A DNA stretch of 33,881 nt from UBA9300 sp032260385 (lineage in GTDB: Bacteria > Bacteroidota > Bacteroidia > Bacteroidales > VadinHA17), in the NCBI GenBank assembly GCA_032260385.1, contig JAVVEL010000028.1, positions 1 through 33,881 on the forward strand, read 5' to 3'. The translations under genes and the position numbers were made by a program. Below are positions 16,311 to 22,347 of this stretch, one piece after another. The notes under the pieces are model-generated. The model was not told where the DNA came from and did no database searches. It was given only the letters and a program-made list of their open reading frames with translations. Positions within the stretch are counted from its first letter, which is position 1. The number at the start of each line of letters is the position of its first letter.

Positions 16311-17627
16311 TTACTGCAACTGGAATTTAACAGTAATGGAGAATCTTACTTTTACGGGTATGTCCCTCTGAAGGCCGGGTGACCATACAGGTGAGGAGCT
16401 GACCACCCTTATAACTTCTTCATCGAGTGATGGGTGTACGCCTCTCAAAATTTCAACGTCAGAGACATAACCATCCTCATTCACCACGAACATTACGAAT
16501 ACCTTACCCTGGATACCTTCTGTGGCTGCTTCAGCAGGATATCTTACATTTAGCTGGACCCACTCGCGGAATTTATTAACATCTCCGCCACGGAAGGTTG
16601 GCATATCTTCAACCACTACGAAGATCATATCTTCAGCCGATTTTGCGTTTTTCTGAAGTGCAGGGTTTTCTTCCCAGATTTCCCGGGGTGTTTTAAGTTC
16701 CTGATCTGCAGATTTAACATCAGATCCTGGGGTCTCAGTTTTATTCAAAGGTTCCGGAGGATTATTCTCATCGCTCGTGCATGAGAAATACGCGAATACA
16801 AACAGTATCAGGGGTAGTGCAAGGAGCAGCTTAAGACCCGAGGTCTTTTTGCTTTTTCTTTTTGTCATCATGATCATACGTTTTTTGATTAGGGAAGGGC
16901 CTGAAAAGCCATTCTGTAAGGTGAAAATACTTGTATTAAATGCCTGGTTCAGTATAAGTCGCTGGTAGCTTATCACATTCCGCCCCGAATCCAGCATCTG
17001 CCGGTCGGCTTCAAACTCATGGAGGGCCTTCAGCGATCGCTCATACAGGTAGATGAAGGGATTAAACCATAAGAATATACCTGTTAAGCGCAGCAGGATG
17101 ATATCAAAAAAATGCTTATTACGGATGTGTTGCTGCTCATGATCCAGAATTGTATTTTTTATTTGATGTTCCAGCTCAATGCTTAAAAATATATATCCCA
17201 TGGCTGAAAAGCCTGATTCTTTTCCTGGAGGTGTGAGTACCACCCTTGATCCTGTCACCCTGTATTTCCTGATATAAAGCTTTAGCCTTATCAGGTTAAA
17301 CATTAAGCTCAGAAAGGCAGCAATGCTGCCGCTAAGATAAATTACCAGGGGCAGCGACAGGTTAAAAGTTTGTTTAGGGCCTTGACTATCAGCATATACA
17401 TCAACCTGTGGGATATGAATTACGGAAGCCAGACCCGCATTAAATGAAGCAATTAGTCCACCCGGAGATGCTGTAATCCTTACCAGGGGCAGGAGGAGGG
17501 ATATAATAATGCCTGCAAGAAGGTAGATACGGTTACGCCTGTATCGCGTATCTTTACTTAAGAGCAGTATATAAATCACATAAAATACTGCCAGGTAGAC
17601 CGAGGATATTATCAGATACTGTTTCAT
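16311..17627 (-). CDS. BlaR1-like M56 membrane metallopeptidase with C-terminal TonB-like domain
   Basis: BlaR1/MecR1-type proteins are membrane zinc proteases that respond to a signal and inactivate the partner repressor. Residues 5-22, 36-51, 90-113 and 176-194 are likely membrane helices. The zinc site is HEQQH (163-167) with the third ligand in HEFEAD (203-208). A fifth hydrophobic segment (about 266-283) leads to a periplasmic part that is not a penicillin-binding sensor; it ends instead in a TonB C-terminal-like domain (about 345-438; RYPAEAATEGIQGKVFVMFV, GVHPSLDEEVIRVV, VKVRFSITVKF). This M56-TonB fusion is frequent in Bacteroidota and its signal is generally unknown. The ATG overlaps the end of the blaI-like gene by four bases, indicating translational coupling. 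Confidence 0.9.
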   Translation of the reverse strand: MKQYLIISSVYLAVFYVIYILLLSKDTRYRRNRIYLLAGIIISLLLPLVRITASPGGLIASFNAGLASVIHIPQVDVYADSQGPKQTFNLSLPLVIYLSGSIAAFLSLMFNLIRLKLYIRKYRVTGSRVVLTPPGKESGFSAMGYIFLSIELEHQIKNTILDHEQQHIRNKHFFDIILLRLTGIFLWFNPFIYLYERSLKALHEFEADRQMLDSGRNVISYQRLILNQAFNTSIFTLQNGFSGPSLIKKRMIMMTKRKSKKTSGLKLLLALPLILFVFAYFSCTSDENNPPEPLNKTETPGSDVKSADQELKTPREIWEENPALQKNAKSAEDMIFVVVEDMPTFRGGDVNKFREWVQLNVRYPAEAATEGIQGKVFVMFVVNEDGYVSDVEILRGVHPSLDEEVIRVVSSSPVWSPGLQRDIPVKVRFSITVKFQLQ

Positions 17628-18007
17628 TTTCCTGATTTTTTCTGGCGTTCAATCTCTTCTTCCATAAGCTTTATTATATCCTCCATCTCTTTAAGGCTTA
17701 TTCTTTCCTCACGGGCAAAGAAGCTGACCATTTTTTTAAATGAGCTGGAAAAGTAGTCGTTCACAAGATATGACATCCGTGACCTGGTATATTCTTCCTT
17801 TGATATCAGCGGGAAATATTCATGTGTCCTTCCATAGGCTATATGGTTTACAAAACCCTTGTCCTGGAGAATCCTGACTATTGTGCTTACTGTATTGTAT
17901 GCAGGGCGGGGTTCAGGGAAGTGTTCAAGTATATCTTTAACAAATCCCTTTTTTATTTTCCAGAGTATCTGCATTATCTGTTCTTCTGACTTTGTGAGGT
18001 CTTTCAT
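17624..18007 (-). CDS. BlaI/MecI/CopY-family repressor
   Basis: A 127-residue winged-helix repressor: the N-terminal part SEEQIMQILWKIKKGFVKDIL and PAYNTVSTIVRILQDKGFVN is the DNA-binding domain and matches BlaI/MecI closely, and GRTHEYFPLISKEEYTRSRM forms the wing and linker to the dimerisation helices. In this family the repressor is cut after its partner BlaR1-like protease is activated, releasing its own operon. It is the first gene of the pair, its TGA stop region overlapping the next ATG by four bases. The promoter upstream carries two dyads that could be its operators. Nothing here ties it to beta-lactam resistance; no beta-lactamase gene is present. Confidence 0.93.
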   Translation of the reverse strand: MKDLTKSEEQIMQILWKIKKGFVKDILEHFPEPRPAYNTVSTIVRILQDKGFVNHIAYGRTHEYFPLISKEEYTRSRMSYLVNDYFSSSFKKMVSFFAREERISLKEMEDIIKLMEEEIERQKKSGK

Positions 18008-18023
18008 ATTATGTGCTGTTAAT

Positions 18024-18063
18024 CGTTACAAATATATAACGAAATAATTAGTTATGCAACTAA
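18024..18063 (-). promoter_or_regulatory. blaI-blaR1 promoter with two overlapping dyad operators
   Basis: On the minus strand TATATTTG (18029-18036) matches TAnnTTTG and a TTG (18057-18059) lies exactly 20 bases upstream, a near-ideal Bacteroidota promoter. Two dyads overlay it: CGTTA-N8-TAACG (18024-18041) covers the whole -7 box, and TTAGTT-N4-AACTAA (18048-18063) covers the -33 box. Their centres are 23 bases apart, about two helical turns. BlaI-family repressors bind paired dyads over their own promoters, so these are the likely operators. Confidence 0.65.
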
Positions 18064-18266
18064 AATGTTAATTAAATTTATTTTTTTTTCTGACTAATGG
18101 GTGGGCTATTTATTTTAAGCACTTCGTTATTACTCTTCTAAGCTATCAACCTATAAATATCCAAACCATTAATGTTAATAGAAAGCGATACATTCGTTTT
18201 TAATCTTTTCTTTAAGAAAAAGTCTCAAAATTATTGTACTTTTAACATGACAATGTGTGCGATAAA

Positions 18267-19511
18267 ATGAGAAAGAAAGGATTATTCAGTGAAAATCTAA
18301 GAGTATCTCTAAGGGCCATAGGTTCGAACAGGGTAAGGGCGATACTTACCATGGCAATCATTGCCTTTGGAATAATGGCCCTGGTGGGTATTCTTACTGC
18401 CATAGATGCGATCAAGGGATCACTGACAAGCCAGTTTTCAATGATGGGGGCAAATACCTTTCAGATCACCAGCAGGGGAATGACAATAATCATGGGTGCC
18501 AATCAGGCCAGGACAAAGAACCATGTCTATATTTCATACCGTGAAGCAATGGAATTCAAGGAAAGGTTCCAGGAACCTGCCCATGTCGGTATTTCAGTGG
18601 TGGCCAGTGGTATGGCTACGGTGACTTATCGCACCGAGGAGACAAATCCCATTGTCCAGTTAAGCGGCATTGATGAGGACTATCTCCAGGTTGGCGGATA
18701 TGAAATAGACAGGGGAAGAAGCTTCACTTCCGAAGAAGTGGCCTCGACACGCAATCTTGCAATTATCGGGACTGATGTGGCCAGGGCCATCTTCAGGTCT
18801 GACATTGATCCCCTGGGGAAGGTAATCAATGTTGCCGGCAGCAAGCTTAAAGTTATAGGAATTTTAAAAGCCAAGGGGGCCAGTGCCTTATCGAGTGATA
18901 ATGTTTGTTTTATGCCTATTACTACGGCCAGGCATTATTTTTCAAGACCTGATATGGATTTTACAATCAGCGTAATGCCCTATGCGCAGACTGACCTGGA
19001 CATGATGGCAAGTGAGGCGGAAGGTATTTTCAGGCTTGTCCGTAATCTGGATGCCCGGGATGAATCAGATTTTAACATTACAAAAAGTGATGCCATCTCA
19101 GCCTTACTCATTGAGAATATAAAGTTTGTCACTATTGCTGCCACCATTATCGGATTGATTACCCTTGCCGGTGCTGCTGTGGGCCTGATGAATATTATGC
19201 TTGTGTCGGTTACGGAAAGGACCCGGGAGATAGGTACCAGGAAGGCGATGGGGGCAAAGACGTCCACTATTAAGAACCAGTTTCTTTACGAGTCAGTCAT
19301 AATAGGCCAGATGGGCGGGATTTTTGGCATCATACTGGGTATAGTGATTGGGAACATTATATCAAGCACCCTGCAGTCGAGTTTCATCCTGCCATGGAAA
19401 TGGATAATAGGCGGGGTGGTGGTTTGCTTCGTAGTAGGGGTAATATCAGGTTACTTCCCTGCCGTGAAAGCAGCAAACGTTGATCCTATTGAGGCACTCA
19501 GATACGAATAA
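18267..19511 (+). CDS. ABC-transporter permease, MacB/FtsX type
   Basis: This has the four-helix MacB-type permease layout: one helix near the N-terminus (ILTMAIIAFGIMALVGILTA), a large periplasmic MacB_PCD domain (about 45-280), and three C-terminal helices of the FtsX domain, including the conserved VSVTERTREIGTRKAMGAK coupling loop and a final ANVDPIEALRYE. These proteins pair with a MacB/LolD-type ATPase to move substrates or force across the periplasm. No ATPase gene is nearby, so the partner must be encoded elsewhere. The frame also opens at a GTG at 18255, but ATG at 18267 (MRKKGLFSENLRVSLRAIGSNR) fits family N-termini better. It is divergent from blaI and 11 bases ahead of the SiaC-like gene. 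Confidence 0.9.
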   Translation: MRKKGLFSENLRVSLRAIGSNRVRAILTMAIIAFGIMALVGILTAIDAIKGSLTSQFSMMGANTFQITSRGMTIIMGANQARTKNHVYISYREAMEFKERFQEPAHVGISVVASGMATVTYRTEETNPIVQLSGIDEDYLQVGGYEIDRGRSFTSEEVASTRNLAIIGTDVARAIFRSDIDPLGKVINVAGSKLKVIGILKAKGASALSSDNVCFMPITTARHYFSRPDMDFTISVMPYAQTDLDMMASEAEGIFRLVRNLDARDESDFNITKSDAISALLIENIKFVTIAATIIGLITLAGAAVGLMNIMLVSVTERTREIGTRKAMGAKTSTIKNQFLYESVIIGQMGGIFGIILGIVIGNIISSTLQSSFILPWKWIIGGVVVCFVVGVISGYFPAVKAANVDPIEALRYE

Positions 19512-19522
19512 TACAGTTTATC

Positions 19523-19906
19523 ATGGAAATAAAAGTCATCCAGGAAAAAAGTCCGAAATGTCCCGGCATGTATTTTAATCCGGACGGCAATTTACTTACA
19601 ATAGAAGGAAGATCCATTCCTGAGAATCCTGAATTTTTGTACCAGCCATTGAAGGATTGGATTGCATCTTATTTTATTGATTCCGACAAACTGAACATAA
19701 AAATAGTGCTTGAATATATCAACAGTGGATCATCCAAGCACCTGCTGGATGTTCTGAAGATTTTAAGATCTTATAACCAGAAGGGTAAGAACCTTATGAT
19801 AAGATGGTTGTATGAAGAAGACGATGAATCAATCCTTGAATTGGGAGAGCATTTCCGGGATGCATCGGGATTACCCATGGAGATTGAGATGATATTAAGC
19901 GACTAA
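19523..19906 (+). CDS. SiaC-family regulatory phosphoprotein (formerly DUF1987)
   Basis: A 127-residue protein recognised from MEIKVIQEKSPKCPGMYFNP, the central FIDSDKLNIKIVLEYINSGSSKHLLDVL and RWLYEEDDESILELGEHF. In Pseudomonas aeruginosa SiaC binds and activates the diguanylate cyclase SiaD and is switched off by phosphorylation on Thr68 by SiaB. Here the corresponding site reads N67-S68-G69, so the acceptor would be serine. No SiaA, SiaB or SiaD homologue is present in the window, and the gene is instead coupled (11-base gap) to an ABC permease. The role in this organism is unknown. Its stop codon (19904-19906) lies in the first unit of a 16-unit heptamer array. Confidence 0.82.
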   Translation: MEIKVIQEKSPKCPGMYFNPDGNLLTIEGRSIPENPEFLYQPLKDWIASYFIDSDKLNIKIVLEYINSGSSKHLLDVLKILRSYNQKGKNLMIRWLYEEDDESILELGEHFRDASGLPMEIEMILSD

Positions 19907-20010
19907 CGGCGAACGACGAACGGCAATAAAAGATAAAAGACAAAAGTAAAAAGATAAAAGCATTTTCATCCTTTTGCCTTTTGTCTTTTGTCCTTTGTCC
20001 TTTGTCTCTC
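19899..20010. repeat. Sixteen-unit heptamer array, self-complementary, between siaC-like gene and gapA
   Basis: A 7-base phase holds for 112 bases. Units 1-4 are GCGACTA/ACGACGA-like, units 5-9 are TAAAAGA-like (for example TAAAAGA twice, CAAAAGT), unit 10 is ATTTTCA, and units 11-16 are the complementary type (GCCTTTT, GTCTTTT, GTCCTTT twice). The TAAAAGA half and the CCTTTTG half can pair into an imperfect hairpin about a centre near 19965. Base 19904 starts the stop codon of the siaC-like gene. The 12-base word ACGACGAACGGC at 19913-19924 is identical to 6188-6199. Confidence 0.9.
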
Positions 20011-20031
20011 TGTTCTGTCTGGCTCCTCACT

Positions 20032-20056
20032 AAATTAACCAAAAGGGTTAATTTTT
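20032..20056 (+). terminator. Likely terminator of the permease-siaC operon
   Basis: AAATTAACC (20032-20040) and GGTTAATTT (20046-20054) form a perfect 9-base stem with a 5-base loop AAAAG, and the T-run continues to 20056. The stem is AT-rich, so strength is uncertain. Confidence 0.55.
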
Positions 20057-20080
20057 AACGCTCGGCCCTCTTCTGTCTTT

Positions 20081-20092
20081 AGCCTTAGCCTT
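20081..20092 (-). repeat. Hexamer pair AAGGCT after gapA
   Basis: Two AAGGCT units (minus-strand reading) lie 8 bases after the gapA stop. They are a rotation of the GGCTAA repeat that starts at the rpe stop codon. Confidence 0.5.
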
Positions 20093-20099
20093 CTGTAGC

Positions 20100-21104
20100 T
20101 TACTGCATTACTTTCTGAACCAGGTCTACAACTCTTTCGGAGTAGCCCCATTCGTTGTCATACCATGCCAGTACCTTTACCATTTTTCCGTTTGTCATGG
20201 TACTCAGTGAATCGAATATGGAAGAGCTGGGGTTATGTATTACATCAACAGAGACAATAGGATCCTCGGTATACTCAAGTATACCTTTCATAGGGCCTTC
20301 AGCTGCTTTTTTCATAGCCTTGTTTATTTCTTCTTTGCTGGCCTCTTTCTTCAGTACGGCAACAAGGTCAACAAGTGATCCTGTGGGAGTGGGCACTCTT
20401 ACGGCCATTCCATCCATCTTGCCTTTCAGGTCGGGTATAACAATACCTACAGCCTTGGCTGCTCCCGTTGTTGTGGGTATCTGTGAAACTGCAGCAGAGC
20501 GTGCTCTCCTTAGGTCTGAATGAGGGAGGTCAAGGATAACCTGGTCGTTTGTATATGAGTGTATCGTTGTCATGAAGCCCTGCTCAATGCCAAACTCATC
20601 ATTAAGCACCTTTGCTATTGGGGCAAGGCAGTTTGTTGTACATGATGCATTTGACACACACTGGTGTTCCGGTTTCAGATGGTCATCATTTACGCCAAGC
20701 ACTATAGTGGCATCAATTTGGTCCTTGGAAGGGACACAAAGGATAACCTTTTTAGCCCCGTTTTTGAGATGGTCGCCATAACCGCCCTTGGGACTTTCCT
20801 TAACCCTGAATACTCCGGTTGATTCCACAACCACGTCGGGTGTTTCCTTCCATGGAATTGCAGCAGGATTTTTTTCCGAGGAAACTCTAACCTTCATCCC
20901 TCTGACAATAATATTTTCCTCATCGTGGCTTACACCACTGAATTTACCCTGGGTTGAATCATATTTCAGGAGATGGGCAAGTGTTTTGGTATCAGTTAAA
21001 TCATTAATACCCACAACCTCGATATCGGATCTTTCAAGGGCAATTTTGAATACATTTCTTCCTATTCTGCCGAATCCGTTAATAGCTAGTTTAATCTTTG
21101 ACAT
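20100..21104 (-). CDS. gapA: Glyceraldehyde-3-phosphate dehydrogenase, type I
   Basis: Oxidises glyceraldehyde 3-phosphate to 1,3-bisphosphoglycerate with NAD+ in glycolysis. The 334-residue protein has the NAD fold NGFGRIGR (residues 9-16), Asp35 in GINDLTD (expected for NAD preference), the catalytic SNASCTTNCLAP with Cys155 and the activating His182 in TTIHSYTNDQ, and ends WYDNEWGYSERVVDLV. Length and motifs are those of a standard glycolytic GapA. It is transcribed alone from a strong promoter match (21139-21169) and is convergent with the siaC-like gene. Confidence 0.98.
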   Translation of the reverse strand: MSKIKLAINGFGRIGRNVFKIALERSDIEVVGINDLTDTKTLAHLLKYDSTQGKFSGVSHDEENIIVRGMKVRVSSEKNPAAIPWKETPDVVVESTGVFRVKESPKGGYGDHLKNGAKKVILCVPSKDQIDATIVLGVNDDHLKPEHQCVSNASCTTNCLAPIAKVLNDEFGIEQGFMTTIHSYTNDQVILDLPHSDLRRARSAAVSQIPTTTGAAKAVGIVIPDLKGKMDGMAVRVPTPTGSLVDLVAVLKKEASKEEINKAMKKAAEGPMKGILEYTEDPIVSVDVIHNPSSSIFDSLSTMTNGKMVKVLAWYDNEWGYSERVVDLVQKVMQ

Positions 21105-21138
21105 ATTATTTAAAATTTGTTTGTGAATTAAGAGTTTG

Positions 21139-21169
21139 CAAAGATAATGAATATTAGGATGAGGAGCAA
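21139..21169 (-). promoter_or_regulatory. Predicted gapA promoter
   Basis: On the minus strand TATCTTTG (21139-21146) is an exact TAnnTTTG, with TTG (21167-21169) 20 bases upstream, the same spacing as at blaI. It predicts a leader of about 30 bases. A highly expressed glycolytic gene is a sensible place for such a close match. Confidence 0.65.
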
Positions 21170-21185
21170 GGGGGATTCTTGAAAA

Positions 21186-21199
21186 GTTGATAAAGTTTA
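21186..21199. repeat. Isolated copy of the 9-base repeat word
   Basis: GTTGATAAA followed by GTTTA repeats, in the same orientation and phase, the units of the 16174-16254 array. It lies between the 3' end of the outer-membrane protein gene and the gapA promoter. Confidence 0.5.
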
Positions 21200-21217
21200 A
21201 GGGGGGTATGGGTGGTA

Positions 21218-22003
21218 TTAGCGGAAGAAGAGGGTAGGTATGCGGTTTGCATCAGGGTTAAGGGGGTCTATTACTATACCTACACGGTAGCTTACGAAGA
21301 GGGTAAGGAAGAGGGCCCGGTTATCTTCGGTGGCCATAATAGGTAATTTGTTTGTATATGCTTCAAAGGCTGTTCCCAGCTCAATTGAGTGGATAATTTT
21401 ATCTTCCCTGCTGTACTCGAAGTTAAGGCCGGTTTTGACAAAGAGGCCGGGATATACTTTAATTTCGTTCATACCCTTGAAGAAAGAGGCCTTATTGTAT
21501 ATATAGGTAATATTCTGTATTTCATCGCTGAATTTTTCCTGTTTGATCTCGTAGGTACTGGCAGGTGTATAGTAAAGTACGTTGTAATAGATAGGTTTTG
21601 CCAGTGCCAGTGCAGGTCCCCCGGAGTAAAAATACCTTATGGCTACACCTCCGAGATCCATTTTTTTGAAGATCTCCCTCTGGTGTCCAATGGCTCCCCT
21701 GAGTGTATAGAGTTCATTCTCTTTTCCAAAGACAAAACTGCCACCGGCCTGCACCCAGGGATTTGACAATCTCACTTCCTTCGGATGCTTAACGATATTG
21801 AAGTCAATATCTATTATTCTTTTATTGAGAAAGTCAAGACGTTTTCCTTCACGATAGCTAATTCCGAAACCATTTGAATTGAGGTTTATTCCAACAGTTC
21901 GTTCATTCCTGTAGAATATCTTATTCTGCTCGTCGATATCACCCTGCCCGAATAAGGCCTGAGAAACAGCCACTATAAACAATATAGTCAGCAGTTTTTT
22001 CAT
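21218..22003 (-). CDS. Exported protein, probable outer-membrane beta-barrel, function unknown
   Basis: The 261-residue product begins with a clear Sec signal peptide (MKKLLTILFIVAVSQALFGQ, cut likely after about residue 19). The rest alternates polar and hydrophobic residues with many Gly, Tyr and Phe turns (GINLNSNGFGISYREG, WVQAGGSFVFGKEN, LFLTLFVSYRVGIVID) as in small outer-membrane barrels, and it ends in FFR with a terminal aromatic pair. I do not recognise a named family. It follows the small lipoprotein gene by 46 bases on the same strand and both probably share the promoter at 22192-22220. No function is claimed. Confidence 0.75.
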   Translation of the reverse strand: MKKLLTILFIVAVSQALFGQGDIDEQNKIFYRNERTVGINLNSNGFGISYREGKRLDFLNKRIIDIDFNIVKHPKEVRLSNPWVQAGGSFVFGKENELYTLRGAIGHQREIFKKMDLGGVAIRYFYSGGPALALAKPIYYNVLYYTPASTYEIKQEKFSDEIQNITYIYNKASFFKGMNEIKVYPGLFVKTGLNFEYSREDKIIHSIELGTAFEAYTNKLPIMATEDNRALFLTLFVSYRVGIVIDPLNPDANRIPTLFFR

Positions 22004-22049
22004 AGTCCGCTGAATTTATGCGTGTAAATTTCCGGAAGATTAACCGGGG

Positions 22050-22172
22050 TTAACCTATGTGCTCTGTTTCAGTATCTGCATTTGCGTAGGCCGGGCAAAC
22101 CTCATTATTGCATGAACTGAGCGCCAGGGCCAAAACAAAAGCAACTGCCATAAGAATTGCAAATCTTTTCAT
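22050..22172 (-). CDS. Small lipoprotein, 40 residues
   Basis: A short frame (ATG at 22172, TAA at 22050-22052) encodes MKRFAILMAVAFVLALALSSC followed by NNEVCPAYANADTETEHIG. It has a basic start, a hydrophobic stretch and a lipobox ending LSSC with Cys21 as the lipidation site, leaving a mature peptide of only 20 residues with a second Cys in a CPAYA motif. Support for it being real comes from the well-formed signal sequence, an upstream promoter match (22192-22220) with a palindrome, and a downstream co-directional exported protein. I recall small Cys-Pro-containing lipoproteins in other Bacteroidota but cannot assign a function. Confidence 0.72.
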   Translation of the reverse strand: MKRFAILMAVAFVLALALSSCNNEVCPAYANADTETEHIG

Positions 22173-22191
22173 CTTTTCAATTTTACTCCCA

Positions 22192-22220
22192 CAAAAATAA
22201 ACTTTAATGTTAAAATACAA
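22192..22220 (-). promoter_or_regulatory. Predicted promoter of the small lipoprotein / outer-membrane protein genes
   Basis: TATTTTTG (22192-22199, minus strand) is an exact TAnnTTTG and TTG (22218-22220) is 18 bases upstream. The leader would be about 15-20 bases. Confidence 0.6.
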
Positions 22221-22228
22221 GTATTTTA
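22211..22228. promoter_or_regulatory. Perfect palindrome over the -33 element
   Basis: TAAAATAC-AA-GTATTTTA is an 8-base perfect inverted repeat with a 2-base centre, overlapping the TTG at 22218-22220. Its place suggests an operator; the regulator is not identifiable from the window. Confidence 0.5.
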
Positions 22229-22288
22229 CTATAAAAGTTCAATCCACAAGCTTTATACCAAAGTATAAAATTACTAAAATATTTTAAA

Positions 22289-22311
22289 AAGGGGCTGCGC
22301 TTCAGCCCCTT
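22289..22311 (-). terminator. Intrinsic terminator after the BNR-repeat gene
   Basis: AAGGGGCTG (22289-22297) and CAGCCCCTT (22303-22311) form a perfect 9-base stem with a 5-base loop. On the minus strand it is followed by a T-rich tail. It is 37 bases past the stop of the large BNR gene; a short T-run on the other side is also present. Confidence 0.8.
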
Positions 22312-22347
22312 CATTTTTACATTTAACAGTTATAAATACTCTTTTGT

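Noticed and set aside
16148..16330. A 60-codon plus-strand frame with three-residue repeats (FIK/LIK, STA)
   Set aside because: It exists only because the 9-base array has a period divisible by three; it overlaps the reductase start and blaR1 end and has no promoter or family match.
16311..18007. Beta-lactam resistance locus
   Set aside because: The BlaR1-like protein lacks a penicillin-binding sensor domain and no beta-lactamase or penicillin-binding protein gene is adjacent.
18205..18225. Imperfect CTTTTCTT/AAGAAAAAG palindrome before the permease gene
   Set aside because: The arms are low-complexity and imperfect, and no promoter element lines up with them.
19899..20010. CRISPR array
   Set aside because: Units are 7 bases with no unique spacers, and no cas gene is in the window.
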